Below are positions 48,301-57,056 of a stretch of 64,000 nucleotides of DNA, in pieces. Made by a program: the position numbers and the translations under genes. The first letter of the stretch is position 1. Every line of letters begins with the position of its first letter. The notes under the pieces are model-generated. The model made no database searches. It was not told the DNA's origin and saw nothing but the letters and a program-made list of their open reading frames with translations. This stretch comes from a virus. Location of the stretch: positions 1 to 64,000 of IMG/VR virus record IMGVR_UViG_3300032326_002451; one strand, written 5' to 3'.

Positions 48301-51300
48301 TGGGATATTTATAAAACTATCTTGTATAGTACTTTTCAATACCCTTATGCAACATCTCGTCCAAAAATACAAAACGTGATAATGCGAAATAATGGCGATA
48401 ATGAGTACTTCATCATTACTACTGATTCAATTATTTTAGTCAATGATAGCGGAGTTCGTCCTGTATTAACTGAATTTCCTTGGGACACTCCTTTCCAAGG
48501 CACACTTAGAAATGCTTTGAGTGTAAGAACTTCTGATGCAAATGGATTATTGTATGCAGTTTCAGATAGAGGCCTGTTTGTTTCAACATCATATTTATGG
48601 GCCGACAAAAATTCAATTACTCAAACATTAAATCTTACTGATCACTGGAACAGAGTAGATAATTTTTTCCTTGACTCAGATACATTAAAATTATTTGATG
48701 TAAACTCAGGGGCACAAAATAATTCTTTTTCTTTGATTCCACAATATCAAATAGTTTTATTCAATACTGCTATAGAAAAAGGAACAAACTATTACTATGA
48801 AAGATCGTTTACAGATTTTTACACGGATCCATGGGAACAATCTTTCATTGATGATAATGGAAATACTTATGAGAATAGAGTAGTAGTTTACATAGACAAT
48901 GAGCCTACCAAAATACCTTATATAACTGACCCATCTTTAGGTTTGATAAGGTTTACATCAAGTGTGGACTCAAAGTATCTGAATAGTGTTCAAGTTTCTA
49001 TATCTGCAAATAATATGTATTTGACTAATATTGGACAAAGAACTCATGAAGAAATATTCATAGGAGTTGGAAAATCTGAACCTATAGCTGTTTTATTTTC
49101 AGAAAATTCTATTTCTTCTGATTCTATATTTCTAAATCAAACCATAGATTCTAATATTAAAATTTTACTTCTTGAAAATGGCACTAATAGAGAAGTAGTA
49201 TATGTCAAAAAAATAGACAATTATGCTAATCCTGTCAGAGTAGATCTGCAATATGCAAGGTCAAGCGCTGGGCCTTCATTCATATTTCCAGAAGGTTCGA
49301 CAGTTTATTCAGTAAGTGACAGCCTTAGTTCCAGTATAGAAAACGATCTCTATGGATTACTTTCTAATGAAACTTACAATTTGGCTTCTGATAATAATGT
49401 AAACACCGAAAAATTAATTTTAGGTTTGCAAAACGAGATTCCAAATTTATTTGATATTTCTCCAGCCGCTGTAATTTCTCAAACTGATACAAGGGGCCTC
49501 AAGAATGTCAAATATGTGAATGACTTTGAAAATGATAATTTATTTGATATTGCTGATTCTTATATAAATGAAAATATTGGCTTGGAATATAGTGCAGATG
49601 ACCCAGCTTTTGAAGTAAAAGACATTTCAAGTATTACAAATTTATCAACTGAAGGCATAGACACGATAGTTTCAACAGACAAAGGTTTATGGAAGTTTAC
49701 TGGTGGAATATGGAAGAGTTTATTACCGTCTGAGGTATACAGATTCAACTTTGTCAAAAAACTTACAGATGGATCCTATATTGCTGCTTCTGAAAATGGT
49801 CTTTTTATTGGTGACAATTCTTATAACTTTACAAAAGATTCATTATTTACTCAAGATGTCTTAGATTTAGAAGAAGGTTTGTGGGGCAATGAATATTTCA
49901 GAGTTTATGGTAAAAGAGATGGCTTACTATTTATAAAATCTCCTGATACTTCATTTTTCACTTCTGAATATGTTTCTGAATTAGACAATGTAGCTACAAA
50001 CGGAATTGCAAAATTATCTTCTAATAGGATTATAGATTCTGTCCTGACTTCTTATGACATTATTTTTGCATGTTCAGATATTGGTTTTTATGGAATTTGC
50101 AATGGTATAAATTCTGATGTTTTTTCGAATTCACTTACTTGTAAAAAGCTTATAACTAATAACCCGTCTGGAGTGACTAAATATTTCAAATGTTTTACGC
50201 CATTTATTACTCCAACAATACCTGCCAATAATAATACTTCAAATTATTTATTCATATTGACTGATGATGGAGTATTGAGAGTTGACAATTGGAAATGGTG
50301 TGACCCTACAAGTTCAACAGGTGCTACTTTCAATATTGATCAAAGATTTTTACAGGGAGTTCAATGTTATAGTTCTACTCTTGATGTTTCTGAAAGTCCT
50401 GATAATGTTTTGCCTGGAAAATCTAAAATATTTATTGGCACTGAAAAAGGTGTATACAGATCGCTTGATGGTGGTTTATCTTTTGAGCCAACACAAAAGT
50501 TTAATGATTTATTTCTGGTTATTCATAATTTAGAAATATTCGAATCTACTTATTTATCAAACAGTTCTTATGTAACCAACAATGTTTTAGTTGCAAGTAC
50601 AAATATGGGTATTTGGTATTCTGTAAACGATGGAGACAATTGGTACCTAAGTGGATCTGCTACAGATGATAATGAATATCCTTTGCTGATTACAGAAAAG
50701 CCATCAAATAATGTAAAAACAACTGAAAATATAGCTGTAGATGGATACCTTGCTCAAACATTTGTGACTAAAAATAGCGCTTCGACCATAGATAAAGTTT
50801 TTGTTATGCTTGAAGTTAATACGGAGCTTTCGAGTAACCAATACTATAATAATTCAGTCACAAGTAACACATTACAAGCATTTTTATGTAATCTTGACGG
50901 AAATGGTAAGCCCGATATGTCAAGTGTATTAGCTTCAAGTTCTAACACTAAAAATCCGAAAGATATAGTCAAGGGTGATTTTTCTTATTTCAACTTCAAC
51001 TACTCAGCTTCAGCAAATTCGAACATTGGCTTAGTTATTAAGGAAACCTTAGCTCCTAATTCTATTTCAGTTGTTTCTTGGAAAAAATCTAATTTGCAAA
51101 ATGCTTATCTAAATGGAAAAGCATTTACTTACACTTCACCCAATTGGAGTGTATTAGATTCAGACAATGATAATGATTTTTTATTCAAAGTTTTTTACAG
51201 TACAGAATCTACACAAACTGAAACAATAGTACCAGTAGGAAATGAGGATGGGTCTGTAATAGGGTGGGATAGTGGTGTGTCAAGAGGTGTTATTTCTACA

Positions 51301-53871
51301 GACACAGGAAGACTGACCTTAGACATAAGATTCTTAGTAAGTCTTATCATTGATGATTCGCTATCTATGCAAGTCTCAGCATCTAATTCTAATTATGAAG
51401 AAAAAATATTAGAATTGCTTACTAATATAAAAGATAGAACCATAAAGTCAGTATCATCTGAAAACCAAGAATTCACTGCTTATGATTTGTGGCTTGCAGA
51501 TACAATAACAAACCACAAGACAAAACCAGGATTTGTAAGAAGCCTTTCTCAAATTGAAAATTATATAAATAATTTAAATCAAGAAGGAATAAATACTGAT
51601 TTATATTCTGCAATTGATATAGCTTCTGTGGGCATGAATCCAGCTGCTGTAAATGATTTATATATAAAATTAAATGATGAAACAAATAATGTTTTAAGAT
51701 CTGAAATAGTCCTTGACTATTTATCTCAAAACACAAGACTTAGACTCAATGACTTGACACTGCAATATCAGAGTGAGACAATTATAAATGATTGGGATGA
51801 AACAGAAGCTGGTATTACGACAAGCGAAACCGCAAGAAATTTGATGCTTGATAGATTTTCAAGCACCTATATACCCTTGATGATTGTTGTAACTGATGGT
51901 GAAAACATAACTTACACTAATATTGATGGAATTCTAAAGAATACAGAATTGTTCTGGAACAATCAAGGTTTTGATGTTCTTGTTTTTGGATTATCTGGGT
52001 CTGATTTTCAAACAAGTTTAATTCATTTGACTCAAAATGGTGGCTATTATTTTAGCCTTGAAAATGATACAGATTGGGATAACGTAATTGATTTACTATT
52101 GCATGGTGGTAATAAGTCTTTATTCAAGGGGTCCTGGAGCAAAGAATATTATTACGACGTTCCAAAATACATAAAATCAGTATATGCTGATTACACATAT
52201 AGTACAGGTCAACTTTATGATAGCGAGTGTACAGTTGAGTTCAGATATTCTGAAGATTACTTAAATTTTACCAGCTGGATATCTTTATCTTCTACTACAT
52301 CTTATTCTATTGATAAAAAAATAACAAATATAGAATACAGAATTAACATGACTGAAGGATGGACTGGTTCAGCTATAGTTACACCATATGTTTCTTCGCT
52401 TTATCATATAGAAGTTGAGCCATCAGAAAAAATATTATTCAGTAATGAAATCACAACAAATGGTTACTTAAATGAATATATATTGACTTCAAACGAAGAT
52501 GAATACGAAACTGCTAAATTTGAGTGGGGAATTGTAAGAGGAAACAGCACTAATTGGAATAATTTTGAAAAAATTGTAGTTGGAAAGAACTCTGTCTTAG
52601 CACAAAGACAAAAAACAATTCAAAATACCAATGAAGTAAATTATAATGGCCTTATTGCAATCAGTATAGATAATGGTTACATAAAATACCAAATTTATAA
52701 AGACGGAGAAATTTTCAAGTGGGATACAAATGCTACCATAGATGTTTTTGTTTCTGGAACTTTGATTTCTCAAAATTTTTATAGATATGATAATAATCTT
52801 GGACTTATTACTTTTGATAGTCCATTGTCAAGTCAAGACACTGTAATTGTTAATATTGTTTTACTTTCTTCAGATTACATATCTTTCGGAGAAAATACCA
52901 CTACGAATGATTACAAAACATATCATGCAGAAAATGGTTCATGGATTAATGATGAGGACATTGTAGTTTATGTAAACAATGAAATTCAAAGAGGCAACTA
53001 CGATCTTGATTCATTTTCTGGTGCAGTGGTTTTCAATAAATATCTAAATTCTACCGACAAAGTAAACATATTTGTAAAATTGTCCAATTCTTTTAGAATT
53101 GCAGTTAAAATTTATGATTATGATACGTCAGTTTCAAAACCTATAGATTTTGCATTGACATATACAACTTTGAATAATCTGAATAAAGTTTCAGAGTATA
53201 GAAATTATGCTCTACCAAGTATAGTTGATAATAAAATAACTTTAAAATCTACACTTATTACTGATAGTAATGGAGTTTCTATTAAGTATCCGATTTATGT
53301 CGAGTATGTATATGATAGCTCTGATGGATCTTCTGAAAAATCTACGAACATTTACTGGTTCAGAACAAGAAGTGGTACTACCACACAAATTAATGTAACT
53401 AACCTATTGCCAAATTATGACAATAGAGTTTTACAAAGACAATATGACCTCAATGGGCAAGATAATGTGTTTTTGTCTGGTGATGAAATATTTGTTAGGG
53501 TAGAACCCAAAAATACATTCAAGACAGGCTTGCTATATACATCTGAAATTTACACATTGTCTTCAGTTTCAAAACCATACACTGTTGATGTGAAAATTAA
53601 ATCATCAACAGCAGTGGTTTCTAATGCAAGCATTGGTTCAGGAAATACTTTGACTGCGTATTACGGTTACACAGATACTGATTTGTCTACTGATTCATCA
53701 ATTGTGACTTGGTATGATTGGTCAACAGGAACAAGAGTGGAAATTTCTACAGGAAATACATTAGATTCATCTTTTGTTATTGCTGGTAAAATTATTTCAT
53801 TTGTAGTTCTTCCTTTCAATGGAGTTACATACGGAGATCAAGTAGAGAGTGATCTTGTAGTAATAGTATAA
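45373..53871 (+). CDS. 2832-residue giant appendage protein with Asp-box propeller and von Willebrand A domain
   Basis: The largest gene in the window. Modules seen: two copies of the KDQ/NG-Y module (~93-140 and ~883-937); an HKHLGS cassette (~318-343) with a GTLSNSRISNLSH piece near 545; Asp-box-type blades (KNDGNTWTE ~680, SLDGGLSFEP ~1696, NDGDNWYLSG ~1752); and a von Willebrand A domain at ~1988-2215. That domain has an apparently complete metal site: D1994-x-S1996-x-S1998, T2075 and D2175 in VVTDGE. At least five short strand-turn modules of the type VYVN...Y...G.I.F are scattered through the protein. The C-terminus (~2500-2832) is FN3-like. A long tail fibre or tail-tip adhesin binding a host surface protein or glycan is the best reading. 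It closes the 37-kb block. Confidence 0.65.
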   Translation: MAQRTSKYRFVYLQYGDKWYPGHDYENMQTVENQFEYLYKFIGPSVGLGWTADLLTNYRDDQLQLISGYLSNPLGEFGKYMTSMNLNFGSSYICAAGTTNNITLSGGAPNSLDGISLASNDKILVKNQTDKTENGVYYVSTLGTGSDGTWLRSSVLDEASDFSTNFLSYVSSGSANTSTLWLASSLGSSFGSTNLYFIDAFSQCIKVFPGSGIVDVFSAKTEKPYYFRFQNANSYHVWAEPSSSLNYNNVCKIIAPNTPNINYDDTHKATYLLTAKSSLGSTLYDAPSVSEIIYGYKRKNLINESEEFQDSLTKGFLSHKHLGSLSSPSKIDLTSDVILFGSSTYNEVQRVSNSSFVLVYPDNTLFSGNFDIYGMPSVYVNDLKLSENDYRFELDTTPCKIILKNSISQNSVIRVILPIFTQKELVAIDSNGNLAGSTITSAGYVYISDGVLEDRNPNDNNAELVYRNFSWSKSKYQTPELYLNDNKINPKYYTLNNDSALLYFDDTLPNISSYTYSNLKIKLSSVGKEFTENISSSNTQDINASSFSSGTLSNSRISNLSHNFYMRYKKNCTFTASKHLITGSGSTFFYPENTISDLQFNIATYSIFSSANFGNTNVLLGTQRGLMTSSSSLTPIKLSSNFNNDLGRPKDFQDNILHPDETNYFKETYMSTLQGKLFYTKNDGNTWTEIKLPYTTAERQAIVYDFDVSTEKVQETDTSFYYKTNLYVTTDNGLYYAQIREGYTEENWDWNLVNRYVINDTINYSVDNLTSSVEIVTKNIEIIPGENDLVTYDRNLYVGSNSDQYPGLYVGTASGLEQIFYEPVNGIFWIQDGKVNTNKNNLIWWSDYDVYHTHSSKYVSNENGAYWIPPFTDTNALFSPVYAATTANVTLSGNQTIDGQFLVDGDTVLVKDQDNEEENGIYIVSSGAWTRRTDFDSSLDYETEKRVEVQNGNLYGGSLWFLVPRDSFTINVDPIIWDIYKTILYSTFQYPYATSRPKIQNVIMRNNGDNEYFIITTDSIILVNDSGVRPVLTEFPWDTPFQGTLRNALSVRTSDANGLLYAVSDRGLFVSTSYLWADKNSITQTLNLTDHWNRVDNFFLDSDTLKLFDVNSGAQNNSFSLIPQYQIVLFNTAIEKGTNYYYERSFTDFYTDPWEQSFIDDNGNTYENRVVVYIDNEPTKIPYITDPSLGLIRFTSSVDSKYLNSVQVSISANNMYLTNIGQRTHEEIFIGVGKSEPIAVLFSENSISSDSIFLNQTIDSNIKILLLENGTNREVVYVKKIDNYANPVRVDLQYARSSAGPSFIFPEGSTVYSVSDSLSSSIENDLYGLLSNETYNLASDNNVNTEKLILGLQNEIPNLFDISPAAVISQTDTRGLKNVKYVNDFENDNLFDIADSYINENIGLEYSADDPAFEVKDISSITNLSTEGIDTIVSTDKGLWKFTGGIWKSLLPSEVYRFNFVKKLTDGSYIAASENGLFIGDNSYNFTKDSLFTQDVLDLEEGLWGNEYFRVYGKRDGLLFIKSPDTSFFTSEYVSELDNVATNGIAKLSSNRIIDSVLTSYDIIFACSDIGFYGICNGINSDVFSNSLTCKKLITNNPSGVTKYFKCFTPFITPTIPANNNTSNYLFILTDDGVLRVDNWKWCDPTSSTGATFNIDQRFLQGVQCYSSTLDVSESPDNVLPGKSKIFIGTEKGVYRSLDGGLSFEPTQKFNDLFLVIHNLEIFESTYLSNSSYVTNNVLVASTNMGIWYSVNDGDNWYLSGSATDDNEYPLLITEKPSNNVKTTENIAVDGYLAQTFVTKNSASTIDKVFVMLEVNTELSSNQYYNNSVTSNTLQAFLCNLDGNGKPDMSSVLASSSNTKNPKDIVKGDFSYFNFNYSASANSNIGLVIKETLAPNSISVVSWKKSNLQNAYLNGKAFTYTSPNWSVLDSDNDNDFLFKVFYSTESTQTETIVPVGNEDGSVIGWDSGVSRGVISTDTGRLTLDIRFLVSLIIDDSLSMQVSASNSNYEEKILELLTNIKDRTIKSVSSENQEFTAYDLWLADTITNHKTKPGFVRSLSQIENYINNLNQEGINTDLYSAIDIASVGMNPAAVNDLYIKLNDETNNVLRSEIVLDYLSQNTRLRLNDLTLQYQSETIINDWDETEAGITTSETARNLMLDRFSSTYIPLMIVVTDGENITYTNIDGILKNTELFWNNQGFDVLVFGLSGSDFQTSLIHLTQNGGYYFSLENDTDWDNVIDLLLHGGNKSLFKGSWSKEYYYDVPKYIKSVYADYTYSTGQLYDSECTVEFRYSEDYLNFTSWISLSSTTSYSIDKKITNIEYRINMTEGWTGSAIVTPYVSSLYHIEVEPSEKILFSNEITTNGYLNEYILTSNEDEYETAKFEWGIVRGNSTNWNNFEKIVVGKNSVLAQRQKTIQNTNEVNYNGLIAISIDNGYIKYQIYKDGEIFKWDTNATIDVFVSGTLISQNFYRYDNNLGLITFDSPLSSQDTVIVNIVLLSSDYISFGENTTTNDYKTYHAENGSWINDEDIVVYVNNEIQRGNYDLDSFSGAVVFNKYLNSTDKVNIFVKLSNSFRIAVKIYDYDTSVSKPIDFALTYTTLNNLNKVSEYRNYALPSIVDNKITLKSTLITDSNGVSIKYPIYVEYVYDSSDGSSEKSTNIYWFRTRSGTTTQINVTNLLPNYDNRVLQRQYDLNGQDNVFLSGDEIFVRVEPKNTFKTGLLYTSEIYTLSSVSKPYTVDVKIKSSTAVVSNASIGSGNTLTAYYGYTDTDLSTDSSIVTWYDWSTGTRVEISTGNTLDSSFVIAGKIISFVVLPFNGVTYGDQVESDLVVIV

Positions 53872-53930
53872 AGGAATATATATAGATTCGTCAGGAATTT
53901 AAAAATATCTCGTTCAAAAAAGGAAATACA

Positions 53931-54854
53931 ATGGAACAAGAAATTCAGTTTCTTCCTGATGTAAAGCCAATAGAAATCGCTGATCTTATCGCTCTATCGC
54001 AAGAACAAAATTGGGGTATAGCTGCTTGCTCTATACAAGAAGCTTGGAGAGTTACTAAAGGAGCTGGAATCAGAGTCGCAGTTTTGGACACTGGTATAGC
54101 TGCTCATGATGACTTGAAAGATGCTTGGACTGAAGCATATAATTGTAGTAACGAATCATCATATGATGATATTGGGTCAGGACACGGAACTCACGTTTGC
54201 GGAATTGTTGGTGCAAGAGATAATGCTCTGGGAGTTGTTGGTGTAGCTCCTGAATGTACATTGATACCAATTAAAGTTTTGAACAATAATGGTTCTGGTA
54301 ATTTTGCAAATATTGCAGCTGGTATAAGAAAAGCTATTGAAATAAAAGCTGACATTATTACTATGAGTCTGGGTACTTCGCAAGAACCTCCAATAGATGT
54401 ACATAGAGCAATTAAGGAAGCAACCAATGCTGGAATAATTGTTTTAGCAGCAGCAGGTAATGATTCTGGAAAAACTAATTATCCTGCAAGACTTGAAGAA
54501 GTGATTGCAGTTGCAGCAATTGATGAAAGTGGGAATTACGCTCATTTTTCAAGTGGTGACGAGACAGTAGACAGTGTTGCTCCTGGAGTCAACATTTACT
54601 CTACTTTCTTGAACAATACTTATGCAAAAATGTCAGGTACAAGTCAAGCTTGCCCTTTTATAGCAGGTCTTTGTGCTTTGATATTAGCGCATAACAGAGC
54701 AAACCCAAATATTCCAAGGATAAATAATTATGTTGATATGTTAAAAGCTCTTGATTTAGTTTCAGATGAATCAAGATATATCAATACTCCTGGACAAAAG
54801 AAATGGGGATTTGGCGCTCCCAAAATTGCCAATATTGACTGGAATCAAATTTAG
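53931..54854 (+). CDS. Subtilisin-like serine protease, intracellular (ISP) type
   Basis: 307 residues of peptidase family S8. The triad is visible: D53 in VAVLDTG, H85 in GHGTHVCG and S238 in MSGTSQA, plus the oxyanion N177 in AAAGNDSG. There is no signal peptide and no long I9 prodomain. The N-terminus (EIQFLPDV) resembles the short LIPY-type extension that blocks the active site of Bacillus intracellular subtilisins until cleaved. AAAGGA lies six bases before ATG. It is the first gene after the giant appendage gene and is followed by a terminator-like hairpin. It could process virion proteins or degrade host proteins. Both are inference. Confidence 0.9.
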   Translation: MEQEIQFLPDVKPIEIADLIALSQEQNWGIAACSIQEAWRVTKGAGIRVAVLDTGIAAHDDLKDAWTEAYNCSNESSYDDIGSGHGTHVCGIVGARDNALGVVGVAPECTLIPIKVLNNNGSGNFANIAAGIRKAIEIKADIITMSLGTSQEPPIDVHRAIKEATNAGIIVLAAAGNDSGKTNYPARLEEVIAVAAIDESGNYAHFSSGDETVDSVAPGVNIYSTFLNNTYAKMSGTSQACPFIAGLCALILAHNRANPNIPRINNYVDMLKALDLVSDESRYINTPGQKKWGFGAPKIANIDWNQI

Positions 54855-54858
54855 TTTC

Positions 54859-54901
54859 AAGAGCAAAGCAAAAAAACAAATGAACTTTAGCTCTTCTTTT
54901 T
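54859..54901 (+). terminator. Probable intrinsic terminator after the subtilisin gene
   Basis: AAGAGCAAAG and CTTTAGCTCTT can pair with one bulged A around a 16-base loop, followed by CTTTTT. The stem is moderate and the T-run short, so partial read-through into the signal peptidase gene is likely. Confidence 0.5.
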
Positions 54902-54921
54902 CATAAATGAGAGGAAGTGCT

Positions 54922-55389
54922 ATGAATCAGAAGTTTATTAAAATATTATTAATCGCTTTTGTCTTAATAATTTTTATGGTATTGAATCCATATAAAATTA
55001 TAGTCGTAAGGGGAGAATCTATGTATCCGACCTATAAAAATGGTGACATTTTATTAGGTGTGAAAAGTGAAAATTATCAAAAAGGAGATATTGTAGTTAC
55101 TAAAAATGACTACAATGAAACAATTATCAAAAGAATTACATATATGCCAGGAGAGACTTATTACACAGTTTCAAAAATTTTGGCTCATGAATGTTTTGTT
55201 GAAATGGTAGATAAAACTACATACGATAGCATAAAACACAATAGTAATTCAAAATACGTGATTGCAATTAAAGACAAAGTCCCTTTCAATCAATATTTTA
55301 TTACTGGTGATAACAAAAATAATTCTGATGACAGTAGAAGATTTGGATCTATTGAAAAGGATAAGATTCTTTATAAAATAATAAAATGA
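54922..55389 (+). CDS. lepB: Type I signal peptidase
   Basis: 155 residues from ATG 54922, chosen because AGAGGAAG lies just upstream; an ATG five codons earlier lacks such a site. A single N-terminal membrane helix (KILLIAFVLIIFMVLNP) is followed by box B with the catalytic serine (RGESMYPT, S33), box D with the lysine base (IIKRI, K70) and box E (GDNKNNSDDSRRFG, 129-142). The family cleaves signal peptides on the outer face of the cytoplasmic membrane using a Ser/Lys dyad. The protein is short and near-minimal. No signal-peptide-bearing protein is visible nearby, so its substrate is unknown. It overlaps the next gene by four bases (ATGA). Confidence 0.88.
   Translation: MNQKFIKILLIAFVLIIFMVLNPYKIIVVRGESMYPTYKNGDILLGVKSENYQKGDIVVTKNDYNETIIKRITYMPGETYYTVSKILAHECFVEMVDKTTYDSIKHNSNSKYVIAIKDKVPFNQYFITGDNKNNSDDSRRFGSIEKDKILYKIIK
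55374..55379 (+). promoter_or_regulatory. TAAAAT, N6, ATG (leaderless promoter candidate)
   Basis: TAAAAT ends six bases before the ATG at 55386, inside the end of the signal peptidase gene. No Shine-Dalgarno precedes that ATG. This is one of the weaker members of the set, since the box lies in AT-rich coding sequence and the ATGA overlap could supply translation by coupling. Confidence 0.3.
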
Positions 55390-56054
55390 TAGATGTTAAT
55401 TACTTAGAGATGTTTGTGAAGACATCTCAAACTCGCAAGAAGATTGAAGACCCAATTAAAGAGCTTACTCAAATTGGACTGCAATCTTCTTGCACTATTT
55501 TTGTCAAACATGGCAAAGGTGGACAAAATCAATGGTCCGGAAGCGGATTTCATATCGGAAATGGTATGATTGTAACTGCAAGCCATGTAGTTCCTCCAGA
55601 TCTAAGCAATTTACAGATTGATATCACTTTTGACGATCAATCTTATTATCCTGGAACAGTATACAAATCTGAGCCAAATTTCGATGCTGCTATTATTCAG
55701 TGCCCAGATGTTGCAAATAAAATACCAGCCTTGCAGTTGGGTGATTCTGAAACTTTAGAAGTAGGCGATTTAGTTGTCGTAATAAGTGCTCCAGAAGGAT
55801 TTCATGACACCGCAACATATGGCCGAGTAAGCAATACGCATATGACTTTAGGCGAAAATGCACCATCAGCAGCTTGGCAAGATTTTATTTTTATTGATGC
55901 TGATATTATGGAAGGATCATCTGGTGGTATGGTATTGGGCACAGATGGTTTAGTTTATGGTCTTGTGATGGGTGTAACAGGCCAACACGCTGAAAGTGGG
56001 TTGGGGGAAAATTCAATTTCTCCATCAAATAAAATCAAACAATTACTTTCTTAG
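55386..56054 (+). CDS. Trypsin-like (S1/Do-type) serine protease without PDZ domain
   Basis: 222 residues. Catalytic triad H67 (VTASHVV), D100 (NFDAAII) and S179 (EGSSGGMV), with the GSGFHIGNG strand that precedes the histidine in the Do/DegP family. There is no PDZ domain, no signal peptide and no membrane helix, so it should act in the cytoplasm. The N-terminal ~35 residues are helical and unlike Deg proteases. It overlaps the signal peptidase gene by four bases and precedes dnaJ by twelve. Standalone Do-like proteases can act in protein quality control or precise processing. A role in prohead or tail maturation cannot be excluded. Confidence 0.88.
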   Translation: MIDVNYLEMFVKTSQTRKKIEDPIKELTQIGLQSSCTIFVKHGKGGQNQWSGSGFHIGNGMIVTASHVVPPDLSNLQIDITFDDQSYYPGTVYKSEPNFDAAIIQCPDVANKIPALQLGDSETLEVGDLVVVISAPEGFHDTATYGRVSNTHMTLGENAPSAAWQDFIFIDADIMEGSSGGMVLGTDGLVYGLVMGVTGQHAESGLGENSISPSNKIKQLLS

Positions 56055-56060
56055 TATAAA
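56055..56060 (+). promoter_or_regulatory. -10 box TATAAA, N6, ATG (leaderless promoter candidate)
   Basis: TATAAA overlaps the stop region of the protease gene and ends six bases before the dnaJ ATG at 56067. There is no Shine-Dalgarno and no convincing -35. Geometry is identical to the boxes before the genes at 13447 and 57786. Confidence 0.45.
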
Positions 56061-56066
56061 ACATAT

Positions 56067-57056
56067 ATGTCAGATCCTCATTCAGTGTTAGGTGTTGCAA
56101 AAAATGCAACGGCTGATGAAATTAAATCAGCATATAGAAAATTAGCAAAAAAGTATCATCCTGATGTCAATAAAGATCCTGAAGCGGAATCTAAGTTCAA
56201 GGAAGTTACAAAAGCTTACGAGGATATATTGAATCCTCAGCCTGTACAAACGCATCAAAATGTTCATCCAGGTTTCAATCCTTTTGATTTTTTTAACCAA
56301 CAATCACAACATAGATCATTAAACACTCCAATATCTGTTGCTGTAACACTTTCAGTTCAAGAGGCTTTCAAGGATGTAACAAAAACAATAAGTTATGTCA
56401 GAAATGTTTTTTGTGAAACTTGTGATGGTAAGGGTGGTTTAGGGTCAGTTAATGCTTGTACTTCATGTATGGGTTCAGGACAGCATAAAATTACATCGCA
56501 ACAAGGCTTTTTCTTTGTAGAGCAAATTTTGGGACCATGCCAAAATTGTTCTGGAAAAGGAAGGGTGTTTTCAGACCCTTGTAAAAATTGTGGAAGTTTT
56601 GGCTACAAGAACAAAGAAGAATCATTCACTATGAATATTCCAAGGGGTTCATTATTCAAATCATCTGTGGTTGCAGACTTAGGTAATCATATTGACAAAG
56701 GTCAAAAACCAGGTCCATTAATTTTAGAAATACACTTAGATCATGAACCGGGTATTAATTTTGACAGAGAATACAACATATTTATTGATAAATATATAGA
56801 TCCAATAGCTGGAATAATTGGTTTTGAAACTAAATTGAATCATCCAGATGGAACTAAGTTAAATTTGAAACTTAAAAATAAAATAACTCATGGACATATT
56901 CACAAATTGGCTAAAAGAGGATTGCCAAAATCTCAAACTGAATATGGTGATTTAAACATCAGATTTTTGTATAATATCCCTGAAGATTTATCTGATGAAG
57001 AAATAAAGAATTTGGAATCTTATTTGGAATCCAGAAGGAAGAGAGAATTATTATGA
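56067..57056 (+). CDS. dnaJ: DnaJ/Hsp40 co-chaperone (type A)
   Basis: 329 residues. The J domain spans ~1-55 with HPD at 31-33, which stimulates Hsp70 ATP hydrolysis. The usual Gly/Phe linker is reduced to a short PGFNPFDFF segment. Four zinc-binding repeats follow: CETCDGKG (116), CTSCMGSG (131), CQNCSGKG (158) and CKNCGSFG (172). The C-terminal substrate-binding beta domains extend to ~310. Bacterial type A DnaJ proteins are usually ~370-380 residues, so this one is somewhat trimmed. The partner is very likely the DnaK encoded at 60230. No GrpE is seen in the window. The next gene overlaps its stop by four bases. Confidence 0.93.
   Translation: MSDPHSVLGVAKNATADEIKSAYRKLAKKYHPDVNKDPEAESKFKEVTKAYEDILNPQPVQTHQNVHPGFNPFDFFNQQSQHRSLNTPISVAVTLSVQEAFKDVTKTISYVRNVFCETCDGKGGLGSVNACTSCMGSGQHKITSQQGFFFVEQILGPCQNCSGKGRVFSDPCKNCGSFGYKNKEESFTMNIPRGSLFKSSVVADLGNHIDKGQKPGPLILEIHLDHEPGINFDREYNIFIDKYIDPIAGIIGFETKLNHPDGTKLNLKLKNKITHGHIHKLAKRGLPKSQTEYGDLNIRFLYNIPEDLSDEEIKNLESYLESRRKRELL

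Noticed and set aside
53872-53930. 59-base gap after the giant gene considered for a terminator
   Set aside because: No hairpin is visible. TATATATAG could be a -10 but has no supporting spacing or partner, so only the AAAGGA site is supported.
54177-54427. Three overlapping antisense frames inside the subtilisin gene
   Set aside because: The sense strand has an intact catalytic triad throughout, and the antisense products show no recognisable motif.
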